Positions 16,666 through 23,856 of a DNA stretch of 64,000 nucleotides are shown here, in pieces (the first letter of the stretch is position 1; every line of letters begins with the position of its first letter). The notes beneath the pieces are model-generated. The model made no database searches and was not told the origin of the DNA. It saw only the letters and a list, made by a program, of their open reading frames with translations. Source of the stretch: Hyphobacterium sp. CCMP332. GTDB lineage: Bacteria; Bacteroidota; Bacteroidia; Cytophagales; CCMP332. Location: NCBI GenBank assembly GCA_014323545.1, contig CP058647.1, forward strand, positions 1,528,001-1,592,000, given 5' to 3'. The position numbers and the translations under genes are program-made.

Positions 16666-17909
16666 AAAATCTTGTCATAATACTCAGCATTCTTTTGACT
16701 TATAGTTCATTGTTTGCACAAGCACCGGAAAATTTTAGCTATCAGGCTGTCATAAGAGATGCCAATAATGATTTGGTAACCAACTCAGCTGTTTCACTTC
16801 GTATGAGCATTCTCCAAGGTTCATCGACTGGTACTGCTGAATATGTCGAAACGCATAGTGTCTCTACCAATGATAATGGACTTATTTCAATTGCTATAGG
16901 TGGAGGAAACGTTGTTAGTGGAAATATCTCAACAATCGATTGGACACAGGGCCCCTATTTCATACAATCAGAAGTAGACCCAACCGGCGGAAGCACCTAT
17001 ACAATTAGTGGCACATCTCAACTCTTAAGTGTTCCTTATGCCATCCGAGCAAGTTCAGCCAATGAAAGCGATCCTCTATTTAGTTCTTCCATTGCCGCAG
17101 GCATTAGTGCCTCTGACACCACAAACTGGGGTTCAGAAAATGACCCAATATTCTCTTCTTCCGTGGCATCAGGAATTTCTTCTTCAGATACAGCGTCATG
17201 GAATTCCAAACTGGATAGTGAAGTTGATGGATCCATAACGAATGAGTTGCAATCACTTTCGAAGACCGGAAGTACAGTGACATTAAGCAATGGAGGAGGT
17301 AGTTTTAATGATGATGTAAATGTATATACCGGTGGGAATGGCATTAATGTCTCGGGTAGTAATGAAATATCCATTAATCTTTCAGAAATATTTCCAACCG
17401 GTATGATAATGCCATTTGCCGGAGACACATCACAAATTCCAAATGGTTGGCTGGTTTGCCATGGTCAGGCAATAGATCGTAGCACTTATCCTGATTTGTT
17501 TAACACGCTTGGAGTTATCTGGGGCGGAGGAAATGGAACTACAACTTTCAATGTACCTGATTTAAGAGGAAGGTTTTTAAGAGGAAAAGATTTTGGCTCT
17601 GGAAATGATCCGGACGCATCTACCAGGACAAGCTTATTTCCATTAGGATCTACGGGGGATAATGTAGGGAGTTATCAAAATGATGAATTTCTAAATCATA
17701 ACCATGGTGGTGGAAATCATACACATACTATAAGGGGTGTCTCAGGAAGTTCAAATGGCGGTGTTGGTTCAATCCATACAAACACGAACAACACCAATCC
17801 ATTTTCAACAGTTGATGGTTTTTCTTTTAGTGGAAACATTCTCAATACGAATGGTGGTTCTGAAACCCGTCCTATTAATGCTTATGTGAATTATATTATC
17901 AAAGATTAA
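16662..17909 (+). CDS. Secreted protein with phage tail-collar domain
   Basis: The 415-residue product has a signal peptide ending near SLFAQ. Residues about 20-130 form an N-terminal domain common in secreted Bacteroidota proteins (PENFSYQAVIRDANN). Two degenerate repeats follow (NESDPLFSSSIAAGIS and SENDPIFSSSVASGIS). The C-terminal third is a phage tail-collar domain: PTGMIMPFAGD, PNGWLVCHGQAI, FNVPDLRGRFLRG, then a His/Asn-rich loop and ETRPINAYVNYIIK. This fold is known from phage short tail fibres. No other phage genes are near, so it is probably a surface adhesin-like protein borrowed from or shared with tail fibres. Confidence 0.85.
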   Translation: MKNLVIILSILLTYSSLFAQAPENFSYQAVIRDANNDLVTNSAVSLRMSILQGSSTGTAEYVETHSVSTNDNGLISIAIGGGNVVSGNISTIDWTQGPYFIQSEVDPTGGSTYTISGTSQLLSVPYAIRASSANESDPLFSSSIAAGISASDTTNWGSENDPIFSSSVASGISSSDTASWNSKLDSEVDGSITNELQSLSKTGSTVTLSNGGGSFNDDVNVYTGGNGINVSGSNEISINLSEIFPTGMIMPFAGDTSQIPNGWLVCHGQAIDRSTYPDLFNTLGVIWGGGNGTTTFNVPDLRGRFLRGKDFGSGNDPDASTRTSLFPLGSTGDNVGSYQNDEFLNHNHGGGNHTHTIRGVSGSSNGGVGSIHTNTNNTNPFSTVDGFSFSGNILNTNGGSETRPINAYVNYIIKD

Positions 17910-18081
17910 AACTCGATAAACCAATTTATTCAATTGTCTGACTTTAAGCAGACCTGATTCTTTTGAATTATTTTCAATTCATTAGAGTTCATTAAATTCA
18001 ATAGCTGAATCATTAAAGCATTCTTTTTTCAAATAATAATTTTAGCAGAATTTTTACATAAATTTGAACTAATCTAATATT

Positions 18082-18759
18082 ATGCAGGATCAGTCTTCAC
18101 TTTGGTTTCTAGAGAATGTCAACCTCTTCAACGTTTTTTGTCCTAAAAAATCGGGTGAGTCTGAAGCGTATAAACCAAAATCCTATAAAAAAAACGAATT
18201 CATCTATTTCCCCAATGATGCTTCGGATACCATTTATTTTATCCATCAGGGAAAAGTAAAAATCGGCTCTTATTCCGAAGACGGAAAGGAGATCCTAAAA
18301 GCTGTGCTCACACCGGGAGAACTCTTTGGCGAAATGGCGCTTATCGGTGAGGAAAAACGCAATGACTTTGCACAAGCCATAGAAAACGAAACTCAACTTT
18401 GCCCGCTTTCGCTGGCAGAAATGGAATCCATTCTTCTCGATAACAAGGAGCTGAGCATAAAACTGACAAAAATTATTGGATTGAGGCTAAGAAAAATTGA
18501 AAGACGTCTTGAATCACTGGTATTCAAAGATGCCAGAACCAGAATAGTCGATTTTATAAAGGAAATGGGTGAAGAGCGTGGACAAAAAGTAGGTTTTGAA
18601 ACCCTAATCCGCAATCCGCTCACGCATCAGGATATGGCGAATCTTACTGGAACTTCCCGTCAAACTGTGACCACAGTTCTGAACGAGTTGAAAGAAAAGA
18701 ATGTCATCAATTTTGACAGAAGAAGAATTCTTGTAAGAGACATGGCGCTTCTTAAATAG
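18082..18759 (+). CDS. Crp/Fnr-family transcriptional regulator
   Basis: A 225-residue regulator. The cyclic-nucleotide-binding-like barrel spans about residues 25-125 (VKIGSYSEDGKE, LTPGELFGEMALIGEE), and the C-terminal winged helix-turn-helix contains HQDMANLTGTSRQTVTTVL. Cysteines are few (Cys15 near the start and one in QLCPLS), so an iron-sulfur cluster as in Fnr is unlikely. The barrel retains GELFGEMAL but lacks the Arg-Ser/Thr pair of true cAMP binders, so the effector is unknown. It stands alone and is followed by a strong inverted repeat. Confidence 0.9.
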   Translation: MQDQSSLWFLENVNLFNVFCPKKSGESEAYKPKSYKKNEFIYFPNDASDTIYFIHQGKVKIGSYSEDGKEILKAVLTPGELFGEMALIGEEKRNDFAQAIENETQLCPLSLAEMESILLDNKELSIKLTKIIGLRLRKIERRLESLVFKDARTRIVDFIKEMGEERGQKVGFETLIRNPLTHQDMANLTGTSRQTVTTVLNELKEKNVINFDRRRILVRDMALLK

Positions 18760-18764
18760 TACGA

Positions 18765-18822
18765 TGAAGGAGGACGGAGGACGAAATTTATCTATTGTCG
18801 TCTTCCGTCCCTTCGTCTTCAG
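18765..18822. terminator. Bidirectional hairpin between the Crp/Fnr gene and ndk
   Basis: A long inverted repeat, GAAGGAGGACGGAGGACGA against TCGTCTTCCGTCCCTTC, with about 13 bases of loop, sits between two convergent genes. The arms pair with one bulge region and a few mismatches. It probably terminates both transcripts. The GGACGGAGGACG-type arm looks like a dispersed intergenic repeat, but it occurs only once in this window. Confidence 0.6.
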
Positions 18823-18828
18823 TCTTTT

Positions 18829-19248
18829 TTAAAACATTTCCATTTTAGAGAAAAAGAAACTTGCCTCAATCTGGGCATTTTCATCAGAATCAGATCCGTG
18901 GATCGCATTGGCTTCAATAGATGTTGCAAATAGTTTTCTGATCGTTCCCTCAGCTGCTTCAGCAGGATTTGTGGCTCCAATAATTTTTCGGAAATCTGCA
19001 ACTGCATTGTCTTTTTCCACGACAAAAGCATAAATAGGCCCTCCGGACATGTATGCACAAAGATCTTTATAGAATGGTCTTTCCTTATGTACTTCGTAAA
19101 AAGCTCCTGCTCTTTCTGCACTTAATTTTGTTTTTTTCAAAGCCACGATTCTAAAGCCCGCTTCTTCGATTATTTTAAATATTGCTCCTGCATTACCGGC
19201 TTCCACTGCATCCGGCTTAATCATTGAAAATGTGATATTCCCAGCCAT
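18829..19248 (-). CDS. ndk: Nucleoside diphosphate kinase
   Basis: The 139-residue enzyme transfers the gamma phosphate between nucleoside triphosphates and diphosphates, completing dNTP synthesis after ribonucleotide reductase. The phospho-acceptor histidine is His117 in NAIHGSDS. The N-terminal [10 protein letters not shown] and the RPFYKDL and GATNPAEA segments are typical. The length is normal for bacterial Ndk. It is transcribed alone, divergently from nrnA. Confidence 0.97.
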   Translation of the reverse strand: MAGNITFSMIKPDAVEAGNAGAIFKIIEEAGFRIVALKKTKLSAERAGAFYEVHKERPFYKDLCAYMSGGPIYAFVVEKDNAVADFRKIIGATNPAEAAEGTIRKLFATSIEANAIHGSDSDENAQIEASFFFSKMEMF

Positions 19249-19320
19249 TTTTATTGTTGTTTTGAATTTGAGCGCAAAACTAAACTTTTATTTAATTTAT
19301 TACACTCTGAACTAATAAGA

Positions 19321-19351
19321 TTGGTTATCAGTTAAAAAAATTCCAAATTTG
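19321..19351 (+). promoter_or_regulatory. Predicted nrnA promoter
   Basis: TTG at 19321-19323 and CAAATTTG at 19344-19351 are spaced by 20 bases; the -7 box matches TAnnTTTG except for its first base. The distance to the nrnA ATG (37 bases) fits a short leader. Confidence 0.35.
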
Positions 19352-19388
19352 CAGGCTTTAAAAAAGAATCCTAAGCGGATTCTGAAAT

Positions 19389-20426
19389 ATGAGATCTTTA
19401 GAAGAGTTAAAACATAAACTTCAAAATCCTAAGTCCATTGTAGTTCTACCGCACACAAAACCCGATGCTGATGCACTGGGTTCGAGTCTTGCGCTCATGT
19501 CGATATTGAAGAAAATGGGTCATAAGGTAAATATTATTTCCCCTACCGATTATCCTGCTTTTTTAAACTGGATACACGGTCAGGATGAGGTAATTCAATA
19601 TTCAGAAGCAAAATCTGACGAAATCAAAACCCTGATCTCCGAATCGGATATCATTTTTGCCCTGGATTTTTGTGCCTTGAAAAGAGTGGACAAACTCGAA
19701 GCAATGGTTAGAGAAAGCAAGGCGGAAAAGGTATTGATTGATCATCATATCGGAAAAGAAGATTTCGCCGATTATGAACTCTGGTCTTCCAAGGCTTCTT
19801 CCACTGCGGAATTGATTTATGATTTTATCCATCTTATGGATTTGTCCGATAAAATGGGCAAACACGAAGCAGAAGCAATCTACGCAGGGATCATGACAGA
19901 TACAGGCTCATTTCGATTCCCGGCTACTTCCAGAAAGGTGCATTTAATTATTGCAGACCTTATGGAATACGATATCGATCATGCCAAGATTCACCGTTTG
20001 GTTTACGATAATAACCGATTGAAAAAACTTCAATTATTGGGTTATGCCTTGAGTCAAAAACTTAAATTTTTACCCGAATACAATACGGCCTACATTAGTT
20101 TATCTGAAAAGGATCTTGAAGAATTTAATTACCAAACCGGTGACAGTGAGGGGCTTGTGAATTATGCTTTATCACTGAAAGGCGTTGTTTTTGCTGCATT
20201 AATCACAGAAAAAGATGATGGAGTAAAATTCAGTTTCAGATCTGTGGGAGAATTCAATGTGAATGAATATGCCAGCAAACATTTTAATGGCGGCGGCCAT
20301 AAAAACGCAGCAGGAGGAAGAATTGAAGGCAGCCTGGAAAATGCGCTAAGCAAATTTGAAAATAGCCTCAAGGAATACAAAGAAGAATTAGTTAAACAAT
20401 CAGAATTAGAAAATACATTATGTTAA
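19389..20426 (+). CDS. nrnA: Bifunctional oligoribonuclease / pAp phosphatase (DHH family)
   Basis: This 345-residue DHH/DHHA1 phosphoesterase degrades very short RNA oligonucleotides and 3'-phosphoadenosine 5'-phosphate in characterised relatives. Metal-binding motifs are present: PDADALGSS (Asp26 and Asp28), the DHH signature in VLIDHHIG, and the DHHA1 substrate motif GGGHKNAAGG near residue 303. The size is typical of NrnA. It overlaps the following FKBP lipoprotein gene by 7 bases, so the two are co-transcribed, though a functional link is not obvious. Confidence 0.92.
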   Translation: MRSLEELKHKLQNPKSIVVLPHTKPDADALGSSLALMSILKKMGHKVNIISPTDYPAFLNWIHGQDEVIQYSEAKSDEIKTLISESDIIFALDFCALKRVDKLEAMVRESKAEKVLIDHHIGKEDFADYELWSSKASSTAELIYDFIHLMDLSDKMGKHEAEAIYAGIMTDTGSFRFPATSRKVHLIIADLMEYDIDHAKIHRLVYDNNRLKKLQLLGYALSQKLKFLPEYNTAYISLSEKDLEEFNYQTGDSEGLVNYALSLKGVVFAALITEKDDGVKFSFRSVGEFNVNEYASKHFNGGGHKNAAGGRIEGSLENALSKFENSLKEYKEELVKQSELENTLC

Positions 20427-21316
20427 AAATCACAAGTAAAATTTTATTTGTCCTAATCGTTTTGAGCGGCTTCGGATGTGATAACCTCGCAAATGGTGGA
20501 GGAAAAGATAAATTCACGGTCACGGAAAAAGGCCTTGAATACAAATTATTAAACGACGCCGAAGGGCCTGTAGCAAATATTGGAGACATGCTGACCTTCA
20601 ATATGGTGCTTTACAAAAACGAAGATTCCGTTATTACCAGCACTTGGGAAACCGGCAATCCGATTAAAACTCCATTACAAGAGCCCGGTTTCAACGGCGA
20701 TGTTTCAGAGGGTTTTGCCCTTATGAGTGTTGGTGACAGCGCTTTTTTCAAAGTGCCGATTGATTCTCTTTTCAAAGGAAGAATGAACAATATGCCCCCT
20801 TTCTTACAAGGTGCAAAATATTTGAGCTACACCATTAAAATGGAAAATATCCAAACACAGGAAGAAGTTCAGGCTGAAAAAGAAGCAGCACAAGCGGAGC
20901 AAAAACAAACCGATGATAACCTGATTCAGGACTATTTAAGTGCAAATGGAATTGAGGCTGAAAAAACCGAGTCGGGAATTTATTATACGATTACCGATGA
21001 AGGAGACGGAACACATCCTACCATTCAAAATCAGGTCACTGTTCATTACACCGGTAAATTATTAAATGGAAACGTTTTTGACTCATCCATTCCTGAAAAC
21101 ATGCCTGAAAGACAAGGTATGAGTGGCGAGCCCGTTACTTTTCCTTTATCAGGCGTTGTAAGAGGATGGCAGGAAGGTATTCCTTTGCTAAGTAAAGGAG
21201 GATCAGGAGTATTGTATATTCCCTCTTACTTGGCTTATGGAGCACAAAGTCCTAGTCCGGCTATTCCGGCAAATTCAGTTTTGATTTTTGAAGTTGAATT
21301 ATTGGATATTAAATAA
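20420..21316 (+). CDS. FKBP-type peptidyl-prolyl isomerase lipoprotein
   Basis: A 298-residue lipoprotein with the lipobox LSGFGC (lipid attachment at Cys20). Two FKBP-like domains can be seen: a degenerate one at about 30-130 (GDMLTFNMVLY, ALMSVGDSAFFKVP) and a canonical one at about 195-298 (VTVHYTGKLLNGNVFDSS, GWQEGIPLLSKGG, YLAYGAQSPSPAIPANSVLIFEV in part). An acidic, Gln-rich helical linker joins them. The C-terminal domain keeps the aromatic and Asp residues needed for activity. It probably helps proline isomerisation of envelope proteins. A hairpin terminator follows. Confidence 0.9.
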   Translation: MLKITSKILFVLIVLSGFGCDNLANGGGKDKFTVTEKGLEYKLLNDAEGPVANIGDMLTFNMVLYKNEDSVITSTWETGNPIKTPLQEPGFNGDVSEGFALMSVGDSAFFKVPIDSLFKGRMNNMPPFLQGAKYLSYTIKMENIQTQEEVQAEKEAAQAEQKQTDDNLIQDYLSANGIEAEKTESGIYYTITDEGDGTHPTIQNQVTVHYTGKLLNGNVFDSSIPENMPERQGMSGEPVTFPLSGVVRGWQEGIPLLSKGGSGVLYIPSYLAYGAQSPSPAIPANSVLIFEVELLDIK

Positions 21317-21337
21317 ATCCGAAATTTAGGATTATAG

Positions 21338-21374
21338 AAAAACGGAGCCTGATTCTTTCGAGCTCCGTTTTTTT
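21338..21374. terminator. Intrinsic terminator between FKBP and HisA-like genes
   Basis: AAACGGAGC (21340-21348) pairs with GCTCCGTTT (21362-21370) with a 13-base loop and a following T-run on the plus strand. Because an A-run flanks the left arm, it can also work for the convergent HisA-like gene, whose stop codon is at 21373. Confidence 0.85.
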
Positions 21375-22095
21375 ATGCCATGATCTCAGAAAGTTCGCTG
21401 AGGTCAATCAGATTTTCATGCATGGCTTTGCCTATCACAACAGAGCTGACTCCTATTTTTTCTAACGTGCGGATATCCTCGGCAGACCTAACTCCACCAC
21501 TGGCGATCAGTTTTACATCGGGATGCTTTTCCAGTATTTCCTTGTAAAACTTTACAGCGGGCCCTTTGAGCTGGCCATCTTTTGATAAATCAGTGGATTT
21601 AACATGTAGTATTCCTCTTTCATGATAATAGCCGATCATATCAATTACATCGAGTTCGGTTGTTGATGTCCAGTCACCTGTAGTGATTTTCCCGCCTCTT
21701 GAATCGGCAGCGAGAATTATTTTTTCCCTTCCGTATGTGATGATCCATTGATTAAAAAGCTCACGATAATTTGCGGCTATTCGGGAAGCGGCAATTCTTT
21801 GAGCCCCGGACTCAAAGGCCAGTCTGATATCCCCGTCATTGGTCACACCTCCGGTGAAATCGATTGTCAGCTTGGTATAACGCGAAATCATTTCAAGCGT
21901 GGTATAATTAACGATAACACCCTTTTTTGCCCCGTCAAGATCAATTAATAAAATTCGCTTGATTCCCGCATCTTGAAATTTTTGGGCCACATCGATTGGC
22001 GCATCCTCATAAACAACCACGTTTTCAAAGTTGCCTTGTGCTACTTTTACTACTTTATTGTTCATTACGGCTATGGCTGGTATTATCTCTATCAT
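21373..22095 (-). CDS. HisA-like (beta/alpha)8-barrel protein lacking the first catalytic Asp
   Basis: The 240-residue protein matches HisA (ProFAR isomerase of histidine synthesis) along its length: IIPAI start, LLIDLDGAKKG, DFTGGVTND, then AADSRGG with Asp131 and the phosphate-binding STDLSKDG and ASGGVRSAEDI. The first catalytic aspartate (Asp8 of Thermotoga HisA, in PAID) is Ala9 here (PAIA). The second catalytic Asp is kept. No other his gene is nearby. It may be a paralogue with a changed reaction, or an inactive form. The fold assignment is firm; the function is not. Confidence 0.75.
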   Translation of the reverse strand: MIEIIPAIAVMNNKVVKVAQGNFENVVVYEDAPIDVAQKFQDAGIKRILLIDLDGAKKGVIVNYTTLEMISRYTKLTIDFTGGVTNDGDIRLAFESGAQRIAASRIAANYRELFNQWIITYGREKIILAADSRGGKITTGDWTSTTELDVIDMIGYYHERGILHVKSTDLSKDGQLKGPAVKFYKEILEKHPDVKLIASGGVRSAEDIRTLEKIGVSSVVIGKAMHENLIDLSELSEIMA

Positions 22096-22220
22096 AAATG
22101 TTAAATTGGCGAAATTAATTTAAGGCCAACAATTTTTAATTAATGGACTGTTATATAATTGTAAATCGTATTGAAATTGGTCCGAGAGCTTTCGAATATA
22201 CAAAAATTCTTTGGTAAGCA

Positions 22221-22847
22221 ATGTCTATGAAAACATCAAAAATAATTCTATTAAGCCTTTTGCTTTTCTTATTAAAGAGTCCATCTTTTTCACAGGCTTT
22301 TAGTACCCGCGATGGCTGGGGTATTGTAGTAGGTGGTAATTTTTCTGATATCGTAGGAAGAAGCGTGCAAATCGGAAATGAACCTAAATTTGGCCTGAGA
22401 GCAGGTTTTTCATTGGAATCAACTGCAGTTAATCAGTTTTATTTTCGAAGTGAATTGCTTTACAACCAAAAAGGCGCTCGCATTTCAGCAGGAATTGGTC
22501 AGCAAACGGCCATTTTACAAACCTATCATACTCTTGAAATACCGGTTTTAGGATGTTTTGAATTTACCAAGGGGGTTGGAATTGGGGGTGGACTATATGG
22601 GGCTTATCTCATCGATTCACAGCTTGAATCCCAATTTGGCGGAACTACGGTTCCAATTCAGTTTCAGGAAAACGATTTGAGAAGATTAGAATTGGGTTAT
22701 GCCGTGGAATTGAATTTTTTTAAGCAGGAAGGTCTGCAGGGTGGTTTGAGATATCAACGAAGCATCTCCACAATCAACAATTCCATCGACCGTTATCATC
22801 AGGTGGTTTCCGCCTATATCGGTATTCTTTTTAATAATGGCGGTTAA
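22221..22847 (+). CDS. Outer-membrane beta-barrel protein, PorT-like
   Basis: A 208-residue protein with a signal peptide ending near SFSQ and a run of amphipathic strands typical of small eight-stranded outer-membrane barrels (FGLRAGFSLES, FYFRSELLYNQKGARIS, GLRYQRSISTINN). The C-terminal strand ends YIGILFNNGG. This pattern fits the outer membrane protein beta-barrel (PorT-like) family. ATG at 22221 or 22227 are both possible starts. It overlaps the next gene by 11 bases, suggesting co-translation with the ATP-grasp protein. Function unknown. Confidence 0.75.
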   Translation: MSMKTSKIILLSLLLFLLKSPSFSQAFSTRDGWGIVVGGNFSDIVGRSVQIGNEPKFGLRAGFSLESTAVNQFYFRSELLYNQKGARISAGIGQQTAILQTYHTLEIPVLGCFEFTKGVGIGGGLYGAYLIDSQLESQFGGTTVPIQFQENDLRRLELGYAVELNFFKQEGLQGGLRYQRSISTINNSIDRYHQVVSAYIGILFNNGG

Positions 22848-23856
22848 AAGTATAATACCAAAATGGGAATTCTGGCCGGCATGGCTATTCTACATCCCTG
22901 TTTATATTTATGCTTCATGGCTTGTCCTTAAAGCGCGAAATACTACATTTTTTTCACTATCCAACCCAGTCATGAAATGGGGAGGACTCTTCGCCTATTC
23001 CAAATTTAAAATTCTGGATGCTTTGCCTGAGCATCGTATTCCTTTGCAATTGTTGATTTCTCCAACAACGAGTCCGGCTGAGGCATTGGCAATGCTTCAT
23101 AAAAAAGGAATTGCATTTCCCCTGATTTTGAAACCCGACAAGGGTGAAAGAGGAAAACAGGTGGCTTTCATAGAAAATGAAAGTGCTTTCTATGAATACA
23201 GTTTATGGGGAAAGGTTGAAGTCATTGTGCAAGAATTTATAAACTGGCCTCTGGAGATTGGTGTGCTCTGGATCAGAGACATGTCGCACAATATAGGCTT
23301 TATTTCATCCCTCATGGAGAGGTCACTATTAACCATAACAGGAAATGGCCTGGACAGTGTGGAAAAACTGCTTCATAAAAATAACAGATATCGACCTTAC
23401 ATTAAGAAAATAAAAGAACGGTATCCTCAGAAATCGGATTATATTCCAAAAAATGGAGAGCAATTTTTAATTGAGCCCATCGGAAATCACAGCCGCGGAA
23501 CAATATTTTTAAATGCTATGGATAAAATTGATGTCCATTTAGTGGATGTTATGAATCAATTATTAATTCCTGTTACTGGCTTTAATTATGGCAGACTTGA
23601 TATACGTACTAAATCCTGGGAGGAATTAAAAGCGGGAAGAAATTTCAAAGTTCTTGAAATAAACGGAGCCAACTCTGAACCGGCCCATATTTATAATCCC
23701 AATTCTTCCATATTGAAAGCCTATAAAACTTTGTTTCAACACTGGAAATACATGCACAGGATTGCAGTTTACAATCGCAAAAAAGGGCTTGTGTCTGAAA
23801 ATTTTTCCGAATTATTTCGGGCTTTCCGAAGCTACCTTAGCGATGACCAATCTTAA
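22837..23856 (+). CDS. ATP-grasp-like protein with N-terminal membrane segment
   Basis: A 339-residue protein. Residues about 10-30 (FWPAWLFYIPVYIYASWLVL) form a hydrophobic segment near the start. The rest resembles an ATP-grasp ligase: LILKPDKGERGKQV in the ATP-binding N-subdomain, VIVQEFI in the hinge, RLDIRT and VLEINGANSEP in the Mg-binding C-subdomain. Such folds join a carboxylate to an amine, but the substrate is unknown here. It starts within the preceding barrel gene, and its 3' end overlaps the convergent gene by 20 bases. A role in envelope polymer or peptide modification is inference. Confidence 0.7.
   Translation: MAVKSIIPKWEFWPAWLFYIPVYIYASWLVLKARNTTFFSLSNPVMKWGGLFAYSKFKILDALPEHRIPLQLLISPTTSPAEALAMLHKKGIAFPLILKPDKGERGKQVAFIENESAFYEYSLWGKVEVIVQEFINWPLEIGVLWIRDMSHNIGFISSLMERSLLTITGNGLDSVEKLLHKNNRYRPYIKKIKERYPQKSDYIPKNGEQFLIEPIGNHSRGTIFLNAMDKIDVHLVDVMNQLLIPVTGFNYGRLDIRTKSWEELKAGRNFKVLEINGANSEPAHIYNPNSSILKAYKTLFQHWKYMHRIAVYNRKKGLVSENFSELFRAFRSYLSDDQS

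Noticed and set aside
16662-17909. Prophage remnant suggested by the tail-collar domain
   Set aside because: No other phage structural, lysis or integrase gene is nearby, and the protein has its own Sec signal peptide.
17936-17953. Small hairpin GTCTG/CAGAC after the tail-collar gene
   Set aside because: A 5-bp stem with no proper T-run is too weak to call a terminator.
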